A stretch of DNA of 64,000 nucleotides from Candidatus Heimdallarchaeota archaeon (GTDB lineage: Archaea > Asgardarchaeota > Heimdallarchaeia > JABLTI01), in the NCBI GenBank assembly GCA_019894765.1, contig JAGXNT010000022.1:17363-81362 (forward strand). Reading direction: 5' to 3'. The first letter of the stretch is position 1, and the number at the start of each line of letters is the position of its first letter. The position numbers and the translations under genes are program-made. The notes under the pieces are model-generated. The model saw only the letters and a list, made by a program, of their open reading frames with translations, was not told the origin of the DNA and searched no databases. Shown piece by piece: positions 43,086-52,440 of the stretch.

Positions 43086-45221
43086 GTGATTATAGTGTTG
43101 GAAGATAAGAAAAGATATCTAATTACAAGCGCCTTGCCTTATGTCAACACTGTGAAACATCTCGGGAACTTAGTTTCCTCATTGTTGCCTGCGGATATTT
43201 TCGCAAGATATCTAAGGCAAAGAGGAGAAGAAGTTCTAGCAGTATGTGGAACAGACGATCATGGTACCCCCGCAGAGGTTTCTGCTTTAGAAGCGGGAAT
43301 GCCAGTAGAGAAATACGTTGAGCAAATGTCCATGAAGCAAAAAGAAATCTATGAGCGGTTCGGCCTTTCCTATGACTTATTTAGTAGAACACATACACAA
43401 GAAAATACTGAATTGACACAAGATCTCTTTCTAAAGTTACATAAGAATGGATTCATCAAAGAACAAGAAGTACAATCTTTGTTTTGTATAAATTGCCAAA
43501 GAAACTTACCCGACAGATATGTTGTTGGAACTTGTCCTAATTGTAAATATGAGCATGCTCGTGGAGATCAATGTGAAAATTGTTCTAAAGTATTAGATGG
43601 TATTGATTTAATAAATCCTAAATGCATTATTTGCGAAAAAAGTAACACAGAAATAAAAAATGAAACCCATCTTTTTCTAGATCTTGGAGGTTTAGAAAAA
43701 GACATTCAAGCTTGGGTTGATTCACACGATGATTGGCCAAAAACAACTTTGTCTATCGCAAAAAGTTGGCTAAAAGAAGGTTTACGACCTCGTAGTATCT
43801 CAAGGAACATCAAGTGGGGCATACCAATTCCTCTTGATGGTCACCGTGACAAAGTTTTCTATGTTTGGTTTGATGCACCAATTGGATACATTTCGATTAC
43901 TAAAGAATGGGCGAAACTTCAAGGTAAGCCGGAGCTTTGGGAAAAATACTGGAAAGACCCAGATACATACCTCATTAATTTCATTGGAAAAGATAATGTT
44001 CCGTTTCATGCAATAACATTTCCTGCAACATTAACTGGAGCCAAAGATGGATATCATTTAGCAGATTATATTAAAGCATTCCAATGGTTGAATTATGAAA
44101 GAATGAAATTTTCATCAAGTCAAGGAACAGGAATATTTACTGATTCTGCACTGGAATTATATCCTGCGGATTATTGGCGTTATTACATTATGAAGATAGC
44201 TCCAGAAAGACATGATACAGATTTTCTCTGGACAGAATTCCGAGATAGTATAAATAACGATCTCGCAGATATTTTAGGGAATTTTGTTCACAGAACTTTA
44301 ACCTTCATTAACAATAACTTTGATGGGAAAGTACCTTCAAGGCAGAAACTAGAAAAAGAAGATAAAGAAATTCTCTCTTTCTTAGAAGAAACAGCAAATA
44401 AAGCTGATGAAGAGATGAGAAACCTTGAGTTTCAAAGAACCTTACTAACGATCTTCGATTTTGCTAGAGAATGTAACAAATACTTCCAAAGCAAGAAACC
44501 ATGGGCCGATTTGAAAAACGATAAAACAAAAAGAGCAGCAACTACATTGAATATCTGTGCTCAGTGTTGTCGAGGTTTAGCAGTATTATTAGCACCATAC
44601 ATCCCATTCTCCGCGGAAAAAATCTTTGATCAATTAAAGCTAAAAGAAAGTGTTCACAAACAATCATGGTTCTCAGTAACTGAGAAAATCACGGCAGGTC
44701 ACAAAGTGAAGGAAGAATTTAACCCAATTTTCAAAAAGATAGAACTCGAAGAGATAATTGAACTAGGATTGAAATGGGGTAGTGAATCAATTAAAGAAAT
44801 CCTCGAGAAGAATCCAGATCTAGATCCAATGAAAAAGAAGAAAAAACACGCCCCGAAAAAAACAACACCAAAGAAGAAGGAAAAAAAAGTGACAAAAGAA
44901 TTTATTTCGTTTAAAGAATTTCAAAAACTCGATTTAAGAGTTGGAACAATTAAGACAATTGAACCTGTAAAAGATGCAAATAAACTAGTAAAAATCATAG
45001 TGGACATTGGAACAGAAGAAAGACAAATCGTCGCAGGTATAGCAGAAAGATACAAACCAGATGAATTAATCGGAAAACAAATCATAGTCATATGCAACCT
45101 AGAACCAGTGAAGATTAGAGGAGTGGAGTCTAACGGTATGCTATTAGCAGCAGATGCTGACCCAGAGATTTCAGTACTAATTCCTCTAAGAAAAGTCCCG
45201 GATGGTTCAAAAGTAAGATAA
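43086..45221 (+). CDS. metG: Methionyl-tRNA synthetase with fused C-terminal tRNA-binding domain
   Basis: 711 residues. The class I motifs are TSALPYVNTVKHLGNL (HIGH-type HLGN) and KFSSSQGTG (KMSKS-type). The knob region holds four zinc-type Cys pairs (CINC, CPNC, CENC, CIIC), typical of archaeal MetRS. After the anticodon domain comes a lysine-rich linker (DPMKKKKKHAPKKTTPKKK). Then an EMAPII/Arc1p-like OB domain of about 110 residues follows (FQKLDLRVGTIKTIEPV, NLEPVKIRGVESNGMLLAA). Start candidates are GTG 43086, GTG 43095 and TTG 43098; GGAG at 43081 favours 43095 or 43098. Confidence 0.95.
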   Translation: MIIVLEDKKRYLITSALPYVNTVKHLGNLVSSLLPADIFARYLRQRGEEVLAVCGTDDHGTPAEVSALEAGMPVEKYVEQMSMKQKEIYERFGLSYDLFSRTHTQENTELTQDLFLKLHKNGFIKEQEVQSLFCINCQRNLPDRYVVGTCPNCKYEHARGDQCENCSKVLDGIDLINPKCIICEKSNTEIKNETHLFLDLGGLEKDIQAWVDSHDDWPKTTLSIAKSWLKEGLRPRSISRNIKWGIPIPLDGHRDKVFYVWFDAPIGYISITKEWAKLQGKPELWEKYWKDPDTYLINFIGKDNVPFHAITFPATLTGAKDGYHLADYIKAFQWLNYERMKFSSSQGTGIFTDSALELYPADYWRYYIMKIAPERHDTDFLWTEFRDSINNDLADILGNFVHRTLTFINNNFDGKVPSRQKLEKEDKEILSFLEETANKADEEMRNLEFQRTLLTIFDFARECNKYFQSKKPWADLKNDKTKRAATTLNICAQCCRGLAVLLAPYIPFSAEKIFDQLKLKESVHKQSWFSVTEKITAGHKVKEEFNPIFKKIELEEIIELGLKWGSESIKEILEKNPDLDPMKKKKKHAPKKTTPKKKEKKVTKEFISFKEFQKLDLRVGTIKTIEPVKDANKLVKIIVDIGTEERQIVAGIAERYKPDELIGKQIIVICNLEPVKIRGVESNGMLLAADADPEISVLIPLRKVPDGSKVR

Positions 45222-45289
45222 TTGTACAATTAAGACAAATAAAATATTCATGTTTCGTAAAAGCTAATAGCTTTTACATTTTCTTTCTA

Positions 45290-45547
45290 TTATTTTATTG
45301 AGAGAAGAATCAACGCAGCAATAATACCTCTTCTAGTTATATCCACCTTAAAGGGATCTTTTTCAAGTACATCACATAACGCTTTCCAACGAACAACAGT
45401 ATCAAAACTTGCGGGATATTTGCTCAAACAAAAAATCGCTGCAACAACCCCTTTATCCCTTTCTTCCTTAAATTGTCTTTGAGTTAGAAGATCGTAAAAT
45501 GTTTTCCAACGTATAGCAGCATCTAATTCTGGAATTCTTCTAGACAT
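45290..45547 (-). CDS. Small protein of two tandem repeats, unknown
   Basis: 85 residues that are almost entirely two copies of a roughly 37-residue unit. The first copy contains AAIRWKTFYDLLTQRQF and GVVAAIFCLSK; the second contains TVVRWKALCDVLEKDPF and GIIAALILLS. Each unit should form two helices. It is divergent from the E2 gene with a 260-bp gap. I do not recognise the family; a small helical adaptor is a guess only. Confidence 0.6.
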   Translation of the reverse strand: MSRRIPELDAAIRWKTFYDLLTQRQFKEERDKGVVAAIFCLSKYPASFDTVVRWKALCDVLEKDPFKVDITRRGIIAALILLSIK

Positions 45548-45806
45548 CGTGCATCATCCTAGACAGTATGGTTTTCTATAACTTATTTTTAAGATACAAA
45601 AAATCTTTCGATGTAAGATTATTTGCATAGAAGAATACGATGTTGAGTTAATAAATCTAATTTTAGGAGAAAAAATCACAAGAAAATCTTTTTCAGTCAT
45701 TCCGAAATACTTTCAAATCAATTTAAGATTAGAAAATTACCCAGATAGGAAAAGAATAATACTTGTATATGAATTAAAAATTAAGATATCTTTGAGGATA
45801 AAACTA

Positions 45807-46265
45807 ATGGAACTAAGTGAAGACGACTTTTGGGCAAGATTAGCAATTGAAGCAGGTGATATGAAGAAAGAAGAACCGAACTTCACACCTGTTAACGGTG
45901 ATACTAGGATATGGAGAGGCTTCCTAATAGGAACAGGACTTTACTCAGGAGGAGTGTTCCAATTCGAATTACAAATACCAAGATCTTTTCCATTTAAACC
46001 ACCAAAAGGGAAAGCATTAACACCAATCTGGCATCCGAATATTTTCAAAGAACGTATATGTATCGGAATTTTAGGAAAAGACTGGACCCCAGCAAGTAAT
46101 CTTGTAGATATAGTAGAATCACTAAGATTTCTATTGTCAAATCCAAATCCAGATGATCCATTAAATACAACTGCAGCAAAAGAATTCAAAAATCAAAGAA
46201 AAGAATTCGAAAGAAAAGCAAAACTCTATGTCGAAAAGTACGCTACTTGGGACGCACTTGGATAA
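45807..46265 (+). CDS. Ubiquitin-conjugating enzyme E2
   Basis: 152 residues from ATG 45807 (GAGG 9 nt upstream; the frame is open from TTG 45792). The UBC fold is clear: RIWRGFLIGTGLYSGGVFQFEL, IPRSFPFKPPKGKALTPIWHPN, with the HPN triad at 76-78 and active-site Cys85 in ERICIGILGKDWTPA. NPNPDDPLNTTAAKEF and the C-terminal helix (KAKLYVEKYA) follow, as in eukaryotic E2s. It takes ubiquitin from E1 as a thioester and passes it to a lysine, usually with an E3. No E1, ubiquitin, RING E3 or Rpn11 gene lies in the window, although such genes are clustered in some archaea. Confidence 0.95.
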   Translation: MELSEDDFWARLAIEAGDMKKEEPNFTPVNGDTRIWRGFLIGTGLYSGGVFQFELQIPRSFPFKPPKGKALTPIWHPNIFKERICIGILGKDWTPASNLVDIVESLRFLLSNPNPDDPLNTTAAKEFKNQRKEFERKAKLYVEKYATWDALG

Positions 46266-46310
46266 TTATTTCTTTTTTATGAATCATAAGTATTTATCTT
46301 CTGCTAATAT

Positions 46311-47882
46311 TCATGGAATGCGTTTTCTTTTTCGTCTTCTTAGGATAATAGCGAAAGATATGGATACTAGTATTCCTCCACCACTAAAGTATGGCCATAA
46401 TGTTCGTTTACCAGATACTTGTGGTAACATAGCATTAGTTGTTAGGTTTACGGTTAGATTAAGTTCAGAACCTTTCCAGTCAAGATGTGATTGTCCTATC
46501 GCTATTTCTTCAACTAGTTGTCCTTCCATTCTTGGCGTTCCTTGTGATCCGTACCAATGTGTGTTTTCTTTAGACATTAACCAAGGATCCGATGTTAATT
46601 CATCCCAGTCTTTGCTTTGTATCCCAAACCATGGTTTTGCAGGATATAAAATACCATAAAATGATTTCGGGATTTGATTGTGCATATCCATCCAGATTTC
46701 ATTTGGCATTTCCCACCCAATCCAACTATATTGAGTACCAGTATCTCCATCAAGGACCCCATCTCGATAATTTCTATATTCATAATTTCCTGCTCCATCC
46801 ATCAAAAAGAGATTTAGGAATCCATCTGAATTATCATGTTCACCATCTAAATCCCAATTTACCTTATAGGCGTCCAAGGTTATTTCCAGTGCATAAGGGT
46901 TATACTGATACTTGTGACTAAAATTTCCTAATCCATTCAGATGAGTATCAACTAAATGAGCCGGATTATAAAAAATCTCACCGGTAAAAGTTGGACCATC
47001 ATTTGAATCGTCCCAACCCCAAGGCAAGGATGCAGCATCATCTCCATAATTGTCTCCATCCATAGTAGAAAAGCTACCCATTGTATATCCATCACCATAT
47101 GGTCCTCCTCTCATATTCCAGAACACTTCAATGTCAATTAGTGAGTAACTTACTACACAATTTGTGTCATTTTGTGGTTCTCCACGTAAGCCTAATGGTT
47201 TGTATTTAATCCCATACCCCGATGGGAACCCATCTATTTCCCATCGATCAGCGCCATGTACTCCATGACCCCACTTATCCACATAGACTATTGGATGATC
47301 ATGTCCGCTAAATGGTAAACTAATATTGTAAGCATCTATATATTCGAATTCAACATCCCCGTCAATCGTGTTATGACTGTTTGTTACTGCATTCGATGGA
47401 TAACTATCTTGATCTGTATATGGTTTTAGGAGTCCATGTGTTTCTGTTATCATACAAAGAAATTCACCCCAAGGTTCAGGTTCTTTTTTTACAACAATTA
47501 AAACACCCTCAAGATCATTCTCATGTTGCAAAATTAGTACTTCAGTATAATCACGACTATGAAAATCATAATAACCTAAAAACCAATGAGTATCAGTTTC
47601 TACCACCGAATAATAGATTCCTGCTGGATATGAGCTGTTTTCTATGTTTTCCCAATTATCTATTCCCTTCCAATTGCCATCATAATCAAAGGTGGTTATA
47701 TAATCATAAATATAATTAGTTTCATCTACTTCTTGATACCATACAGGAGCCCAATAATATGCGATTTCTTCTTTACTTGGTGTTAATGATTGCACAAAAT
47801 GAATTCTATTATTACATAAATTCAGAAATGGTAAACTTATAAAAATCGTAAATGTCAGAATAGTGATGATTTTCCTATTCAT
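46311..47882 (-). CDS. Secreted, membrane-anchored surface protein (Vps62-like/HENDLEG family)
   Basis: 523 residues: a signal peptide (IITILTFTIFISLPFLNLC), a large aromatic and Asp-rich outside domain, and a C-terminal helix (WPYFSGGGILVSISFAIIL) followed by RRRKRKR. The segments YYWAPVWYQEVD, YYSVVETDTHWFLGYYDFHSRDYT and HENDLEGVLIVV look like a secreted family found in bacteria and fungi, related to Vps62/necrosis-inducing-type proteins; this assignment is from memory of the pattern. Several N-x-S/T sites are present. Function unknown; it sits on the outside of the cell. Confidence 0.72.
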   Translation of the reverse strand: MNRKIITILTFTIFISLPFLNLCNNRIHFVQSLTPSKEEIAYYWAPVWYQEVDETNYIYDYITTFDYDGNWKGIDNWENIENSSYPAGIYYSVVETDTHWFLGYYDFHSRDYTEVLILQHENDLEGVLIVVKKEPEPWGEFLCMITETHGLLKPYTDQDSYPSNAVTNSHNTIDGDVEFEYIDAYNISLPFSGHDHPIVYVDKWGHGVHGADRWEIDGFPSGYGIKYKPLGLRGEPQNDTNCVVSYSLIDIEVFWNMRGGPYGDGYTMGSFSTMDGDNYGDDAASLPWGWDDSNDGPTFTGEIFYNPAHLVDTHLNGLGNFSHKYQYNPYALEITLDAYKVNWDLDGEHDNSDGFLNLFLMDGAGNYEYRNYRDGVLDGDTGTQYSWIGWEMPNEIWMDMHNQIPKSFYGILYPAKPWFGIQSKDWDELTSDPWLMSKENTHWYGSQGTPRMEGQLVEEIAIGQSHLDWKGSELNLTVNLTTNAMLPQVSGKRTLWPYFSGGGILVSISFAIILRRRKRKRIP

Positions 47883-48213
47883 GATTTTTCCCTCTGAAAT
47901 TCTCTTAGTAGAGAATTTTAATTATTCTGGTAATATAAGATTCTAGTTAATCTCTAAGAGATAGATGACAAGTGAATATAATCCACTTTAATATTAGATT
48001 GCAAACTAAAAAAATTTAGGGATAAATCTTGTAAAATATCTGAAAAATTCCAATTGAATTCTTATAATTCAAAATAACAAAGAATTGTTATCTTTAATTG
48101 TGTGTGTCTTTTTGCCTCTTTCTAAACCCATTTTTATAAGAGAGTACATTATATAAGATAGGAAATTTCACTCCTAAAAATGCAGTATAAGTCAGCTAGT
48201 ATAAATCTCCCAT
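47883..48213. other. AT-rich intergenic region with promoters
   Basis: No coding frame seen. It holds the promoter of the surface-protein gene on the minus strand. On the plus strand TTATATAAG (about 48149-48157) and TATAAA (about 48200) are TATA candidates that could drive the structured segment at 48214 or the pyrophosphatase gene. Confidence 0.45.
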
Positions 48214-48330
48214 CCGCTCTATGAGAGATAATCGCTTTTAGGATCGCGACATGCAGTTTGGAGTGGCTTTTCCTACAATTCTCATTTGAGAACCTAGAAG
48301 CGAAGTGTAAATTATCTCTCGAAGAGGCGG
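48214..48330 (+). ncRNA. Nested inverted-repeat segment, candidate structured RNA
   Basis: Three stems nest inside 117 bp. The outer stem pairs CCGCTCT + GAGAGATAAT (48214-48232) with ATTATCTCTC + AGAGGCGG (48311-48330), interrupted by a 2-nt mismatch and a bulge. The second pairs CGCTTTTAGG (48233-48242) with CCTAGAAGCG (48293-48302), 10 bp with one G-U pair. The apical stem is TTCTC/GAGAA (48279-48292). G-U pairing suggests RNA on the plus strand. It is more GC-rich than its flanks and ends about 80 nt before inorganic pyrophosphatase, so it could be a separate RNA or that gene's leader. A small palindromic DNA element is the alternative. Confidence 0.5.
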
Positions 48331-48409
48331 TAGTAATTATTATTGTTTTAGATAATTTGGAAAGATTTATTTGTAAATTAATTCTCACTAAATCATATTA
48401 GCTTGGTGA

Positions 48410-48976
48410 TTGAATTTGACTAATCTCTGGACTGACGTAAAAACAGGTCCTAATCCACCTGAAATTGTCTATGGAGTAATTGAAACTCCTCAAGGATCAA
48501 AAAATAAATTTGAATTCGACAAAGAAATTATGGCTATTTATCTTGATAGAGTACTATTTTCTTCAGTTGTCTTCCCTATTTCTTATGGTTTTATTCCAAG
48601 AACCTTGGGTGATGACAAAGATCCTTTAGACATTATGGTTTTAATAACAGAACCAACTTTTCCCGGTTGTGTAGTTTCAGCTAGACCAATAGGCGTCTTA
48701 CGTATGAAAGATGAAATGGGAAATGATGATAAAATCATTGCAGTGGCAGAAAATGATCCAAGACTTGCTGAAGCACAGGGTTTAGATTGGATTCCAAAGC
48801 ATCAACTAATAGAAATCAAAGAATTTTTCAGAGATTACAAGAAATTAGAAAAAGGTAAGAAAACGGAAGTGTTAGGATGGGAAGACAAAGATTCAGCTTA
48901 TCATATTATTAATGAATCCATCGAATTCTTCAAAGAAAAATATTACAGTATTATGAACAAGACGTCTGTAAAGTAA
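48410..48976 (+). CDS. ppa: Inorganic pyrophosphatase, family I
   Basis: 188 residues (TTG 48410; TTG 48416 has better spacing from GGTG at 48405). The signature DDKDPLDIMVL and the segments PPEIVYGVIETPQGSKNKFEFD, SYGFIPRTLG and KKTEVLGWEDKDSAYHII identify soluble family I PPase. It hydrolyses PPi to phosphate in the cytosol. Together with a PPi-dependent phosphofructokinase in the same genome it would compete for PPi, so one or both should be regulated. The structured segment just upstream could be part of that. Confidence 0.95.
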   Translation: MNLTNLWTDVKTGPNPPEIVYGVIETPQGSKNKFEFDKEIMAIYLDRVLFSSVVFPISYGFIPRTLGDDKDPLDIMVLITEPTFPGCVVSARPIGVLRMKDEMGNDDKIIAVAENDPRLAEAQGLDWIPKHQLIEIKEFFRDYKKLEKGKKTEVLGWEDKDSAYHIINESIEFFKEKYYSIMNKTSVK

Positions 48977-49049
48977 TAGCTTGTCTTGTTTTTTTGTAAA
49001 TTAAAATACCTCATTAATAAAATTAAAGAGGAACCATAAACTGGAAAAC

Positions 49050-50009
49050 ATGGTTATAATGATTGGTGCTGAGAATCTGACAAAATACTATGGTGATTTT
49101 TTAGCTGTTGACCATATTAATTTCGAGATTAAGGAAGGAGAAATTTTCGGTTTTCTGGGACCAAATGGAGCAGGTAAAACGACTACAATACGTATGCTTG
49201 CAGCAATCTTTCCTCCCTCAGAAGGTTCAGCGAGAATTGCTGGTTATGATATAATTGATGATGCTATGTCTGTCAGAGCTAACGTTGGCATTCTTTCTGA
49301 AAATCCAAGTCTTTATGAGAGATTATCGGCCCGAGCAAATCTAGAATTTTTTGCTAAGCTTTATGATGTTCCTAAAGATCAAATTGGCACACGAATCGAT
49401 TTTCTAGGTGATCTATTTGATCTAAAAAATAGATTAGATGAAAGAGTAGGAACTTATTCGAAAGGAATGAAGCAGAAATTAGCTATCGCCCGAGCTTTAA
49501 TTCATGACCCAAAAATACTTTTCTTAGATGAACCAACATCTGCTTTATCACCAGAAGCAGCTAAATCAATTCGAGATTTACTAACTGATTTGGCCAAAGA
49601 TCGATCAAGAACTATTTGTATTTGTACCCATAATTTGTTTGACGCAGAGAGATTATGTGATCGCGTTGCTATCATAAGAAAGGGCAAAATACTAACTATT
49701 GGTTCTCCGGGAGAAATTAGTAATAATTATTCAGGTCCACCAACTATTCAAATTAGTTTTTCCAAGTTAAACAAGGAACTTGTTAAATCCATCTCAAAAT
49801 CAGAGGGAGTTATTTCAGTAGAACAAAATCCCGTTAGAAATGAAGTATCCATTAAATTGGAGGATCATGTGAAACATACTCCAATAATAATAGCTGATCT
49901 TATAGCTAAAAATGCACAAATCCTAGAAGTAAAACCAATCTATGCATCACTTGAGGAAGCATATCTTAAACTCATAGAGGAGGATATAATTAATGACCTT
50001 GAAGATTAG
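49050..50009 (+). CDS. ABC transporter ATP-binding protein (ABC-2/NatA type)
   Basis: 319 residues. Walker A GPNGAGKTT (37-45), the ABC signature YSKGMKQKLAIARAL, Walker B ILFLDEPTSALSP and the switch His in CICTHN are intact. The C-terminal 90 residues are the extra domain usual in NatA/CcmA-type exporters. It overlaps the first permease gene by 17 nt, so the three genes form one exporter operon. The substrate cannot be told; related systems export sodium, drugs or lipids. Confidence 0.93.
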   Translation: MVIMIGAENLTKYYGDFLAVDHINFEIKEGEIFGFLGPNGAGKTTTIRMLAAIFPPSEGSARIAGYDIIDDAMSVRANVGILSENPSLYERLSARANLEFFAKLYDVPKDQIGTRIDFLGDLFDLKNRLDERVGTYSKGMKQKLAIARALIHDPKILFLDEPTSALSPEAAKSIRDLLTDLAKDRSRTICICTHNLFDAERLCDRVAIIRKGKILTIGSPGEISNNYSGPPTIQISFSKLNKELVKSISKSEGVISVEQNPVRNEVSIKLEDHVKHTPIIIADLIAKNAQILEVKPIYASLEEAYLKLIEEDIINDLED

Positions 50010-50805
50010 GAAAGCTTTTCTCTTGACTCGAAAAGAGCTTAAGGAATCACTCAGAAGTAAAGAGGTCATTCTTATCATCACACTTATGCCACTCATGTTT
50101 GCAGTGATTATGCCATTATGTATTCCCCTAGTGAACCTGACTATACCAACAGACGCATTTACAGAAGATGATTTTGATTCATTTCCTCCACTTGTTCCAT
50201 ATTGGGATGAATTGGACGCAAAGGGACGCTTCTTGATTTTCTTTACAATGATATTCTTTGAATCATTCTTGCTATTACCTATGATTTTACCCATGGCTAT
50301 AGCTGCAGATTCCATTGCCGGCGAACGAGAAAGAAAAACGATTGAATCGTTAATTGCCTCCCCTTTGTCTACTGAAGAGATTGTTCTTGGAAAACTTATG
50401 ACTACAATGATTCCTTCAGTATTAATTACATGGTTTTCGGGATTAATCTTTATGTTAATTGCAGATCTCTCTCTTTATGGAGAGATAGGCAGATTGGTTT
50501 TTCCAAATATGATGTCAGCAGTTTTGCTATTTGGTCTTTCACCATTTCTCACCTTAATTACAACACAAACTATGATTGTAGTATCAACAAGAGCAAGTGG
50601 TATGAGAGAAGCACAGCAATTAGGAAGTCTAGTGGTTATTCCTCTGTATATGTTCATACTTGGGGAAACAGCAATACTTGTTTTATTAAAGGCTTATTGG
50701 ACAGCAGTAACGTCTGCAATTTTGTTATTGATTACGATATTTCTTTTACTTGTAAATTTGAAAGTTTTCGATAGAGAATATATGATTGCGACTATAAGGG
50801 GGTAG
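49993..50805 (+). CDS. ABC-2 type permease, first of two
   Basis: 270 residues with six membrane helices. The pattern LTRKELKESLRSKEVILIITLMPLMFAV at the start and ADSIAGERERKTIESLIASPLSTEEIVLGKL in the cytosolic loop is the NatB/ABC-2 permease hallmark. It is clearly a paralogue of the next gene (same two motifs), so the two probably form a heterodimer with the upstream ATPase. Confidence 0.9.
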   Translation: MTLKIRKAFLLTRKELKESLRSKEVILIITLMPLMFAVIMPLCIPLVNLTIPTDAFTEDDFDSFPPLVPYWDELDAKGRFLIFFTMIFFESFLLLPMILPMAIAADSIAGERERKTIESLIASPLSTEEIVLGKLMTTMIPSVLITWFSGLIFMLIADLSLYGEIGRLVFPNMMSAVLLFGLSPFLTLITTQTMIVVSTRASGMREAQQLGSLVVIPLYMFILGETAILVLLKAYWTAVTSAILLLITIFLLLVNLKVFDREYMIATIRG

Positions 50806-50810
50806 AAAAA

Positions 50811-51644
50811 ATGATAAAAGGATTTTTCAAGAAAATAAGGAAAGATAAAATCAGCATCATTTTTCGAAAAGAGGTACGGGAATTACTAAAGAATAAGGAG
50901 ATTCTCGTAACAGTTATCCTAATGCCAATCATTTTTTCTATACTTATTCCAATGAGTATGATTACTTTAAATTTCGCAGAAGGTCAAGAGATTCCAGAAG
51001 GCGATCAAGTTCCAGAAATATTTCGTAATCTTGCTACCTATTGGGATGAAAGCTCAGATCTGCAAAAAGTAACAATAGTTCAAACAAATCTTTACTTAGC
51101 TTTTCTTATTATGATACCAATGATTGTTCCGATGGCAATTTCAAGTGATAGTATTGCTGGTGAAAAGGAAAGGAAAACAATCGAAGGATTACTAGCAGCA
51201 CCTGTAACTAAAGAAGAAATTCTCATTGGGAAAGCTCTAGCTGCAGCTGTACCTTCTATTGTCATTTCATGGGTTGCAGAGATAATTTACATTACTATCA
51301 CAGACATTATTGTCTACAACCTTATGGGTAGCAGGTTAATTCTACCTAATCTTTTTGCAGTGATCATGTTCTTCCTATTAATGCCTACTCAAACTTTATT
51401 ATCAACATTGCTCATGACATCATTCTCAAGTAAAGCAAAGGGTTCTAGAGAAGCTTTGCAGAAGAGCGGTTTTTTTGCAATGCCTATCATATTTTTAGTT
51501 TCAGCGGTGATTTTTCTTCCACTATTAGTTCATCCTGCATTAACACTTGCTTCGGAAGTTATTCTGATATTACTGATGTTCATTATCTTGAAGAGAGCAA
51601 CAAAGAATTTTAATAGAAATAAATTGCTATCAGTAGGAAGTTAA
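50811..51644 (+). CDS. ABC-2 type permease, second of two
   Basis: 277 residues, starting 5 nt after the first permease stop. FRKEVRELLKNKEILVTVILMPIIFSILI and SSDSIAGEKERKTIEGLLAAPVTKEEILIGKAL repeat the same motifs as its neighbour; six helices are predicted. A Glu-rich outside loop (AEGQEIPEGDQVPEIF) matches the acidic loop of the partner in place and length. A tandem duplication is the likely origin. Confidence 0.9.
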   Translation: MIKGFFKKIRKDKISIIFRKEVRELLKNKEILVTVILMPIIFSILIPMSMITLNFAEGQEIPEGDQVPEIFRNLATYWDESSDLQKVTIVQTNLYLAFLIMIPMIVPMAISSDSIAGEKERKTIEGLLAAPVTKEEILIGKALAAAVPSIVISWVAEIIYITITDIIVYNLMGSRLILPNLFAVIMFFLLMPTQTLLSTLLMTSFSSKAKGSREALQKSGFFAMPIIFLVSAVIFLPLLVHPALTLASEVILILLMFIILKRATKNFNRNKLLSVGS

Positions 51645-51721
51645 GAAAGAGTCAATAGATTTATTACTAAAAATAGAACGATTAAATAATGTGTCTGACA
51701 AAATCTTTTGGTGTATTTTAA

Positions 51722-52432
51722 ATGAAAGTGGAATTACTAAATCATCCAAATGAAAAACTTGCAGAAATCGCAATAAAGATGTGTAGAGGGAAGAAGAAAG
51801 AAGTTCTTAATGAACCAGTTAATGAAGACCTAATAAGAAGAGTAGTCGATTCAGGCCATGAGTCAGTTGCAGAACATGTTAATTTTACTTTCAGAATAAC
51901 TGGGATGAGTAGAGTAACTTCACACCAACTTGTTAGACACCGCATTGCTTCGTATTCCCAAGAGAGTCAAAGATACTCAGATCCATTAGAGGTTAAAGAT
52001 AAATATTGGGCAGTTATTCCCGATTCAATTCAAGAGAATCCTGAGGCAAGGAAACTAGCAATTCAATTTCTTGCTGAAACTATTAGAGTGAGAAAAAAAA
52101 TGGATGAATTAGGGATAAAGCTCGAAGATTCAAGATATTTCTTACCCAATGCTACAAAAACAGCATTGATTATAACTATGAATGCTCGAACTCTTTGGAA
52201 TTTCTTTAATTTCAGAATTTGCAGTAGAGCTCAATGGGAAATTAGACGACTTGCTAAAATGATGTACTATCTCGTTACTGATGTTGCACCAGCATTATTC
52301 AATTGGTGGACACCGAGATGTGAACGTGGTTGCCCGGAAAAATGTGGAAATCCAGTATCAAATGAGATTGAAGAAGGCACTATCATTACTGGTAAAACTA
52401 TTGAATATCTACCAAAGGATAAAAGAGATTAG
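51722..52432 (+). CDS. thyX: Flavin-dependent thymidylate synthase
   Basis: 236 residues. The ThyX motif reads RHRIASYSQESQRYS (general form RHRxxSxxxxSxRY). SGHESVAEHVNFTFRI and YFLPNATKTALIITMNARTLWNFF supply the FAD and dUMP sites. It makes dTMP from dUMP using methylene-folate and NAD(P)H with FAD. The C-terminal Cys-rich stretch (CERGCPEKCG) is an add-on of unknown use, possibly metal binding. It is convergent with the wHTH gene. Confidence 0.95.
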   Translation: MKVELLNHPNEKLAEIAIKMCRGKKKEVLNEPVNEDLIRRVVDSGHESVAEHVNFTFRITGMSRVTSHQLVRHRIASYSQESQRYSDPLEVKDKYWAVIPDSIQENPEARKLAIQFLAETIRVRKKMDELGIKLEDSRYFLPNATKTALIITMNARTLWNFFNFRICSRAQWEIRRLAKMMYYLVTDVAPALFNWWTPRCERGCPEKCGNPVSNEIEEGTIITGKTIEYLPKDKRD

Positions 52433-52440
52433 TCTTCTTT

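Noticed and set aside
46228..46659. 143-residue frame antisense to the surface-protein gene
   Set aside because: It overlaps the E2 stop and the whole end of a better-supported secreted protein, and has low-complexity antisense composition.
48214..48330. tRNA or 5S rRNA for the structured segment
   Set aside because: No T-loop (GTTCRA), no CCA-type acceptor geometry and no 5S consensus strings are present.
48149..48388. 79-residue minus-strand frame over the nested inverted repeats
   Set aside because: Internal palindromes explain the sequence better, and the frame has no ribosome site or protein-like pattern.
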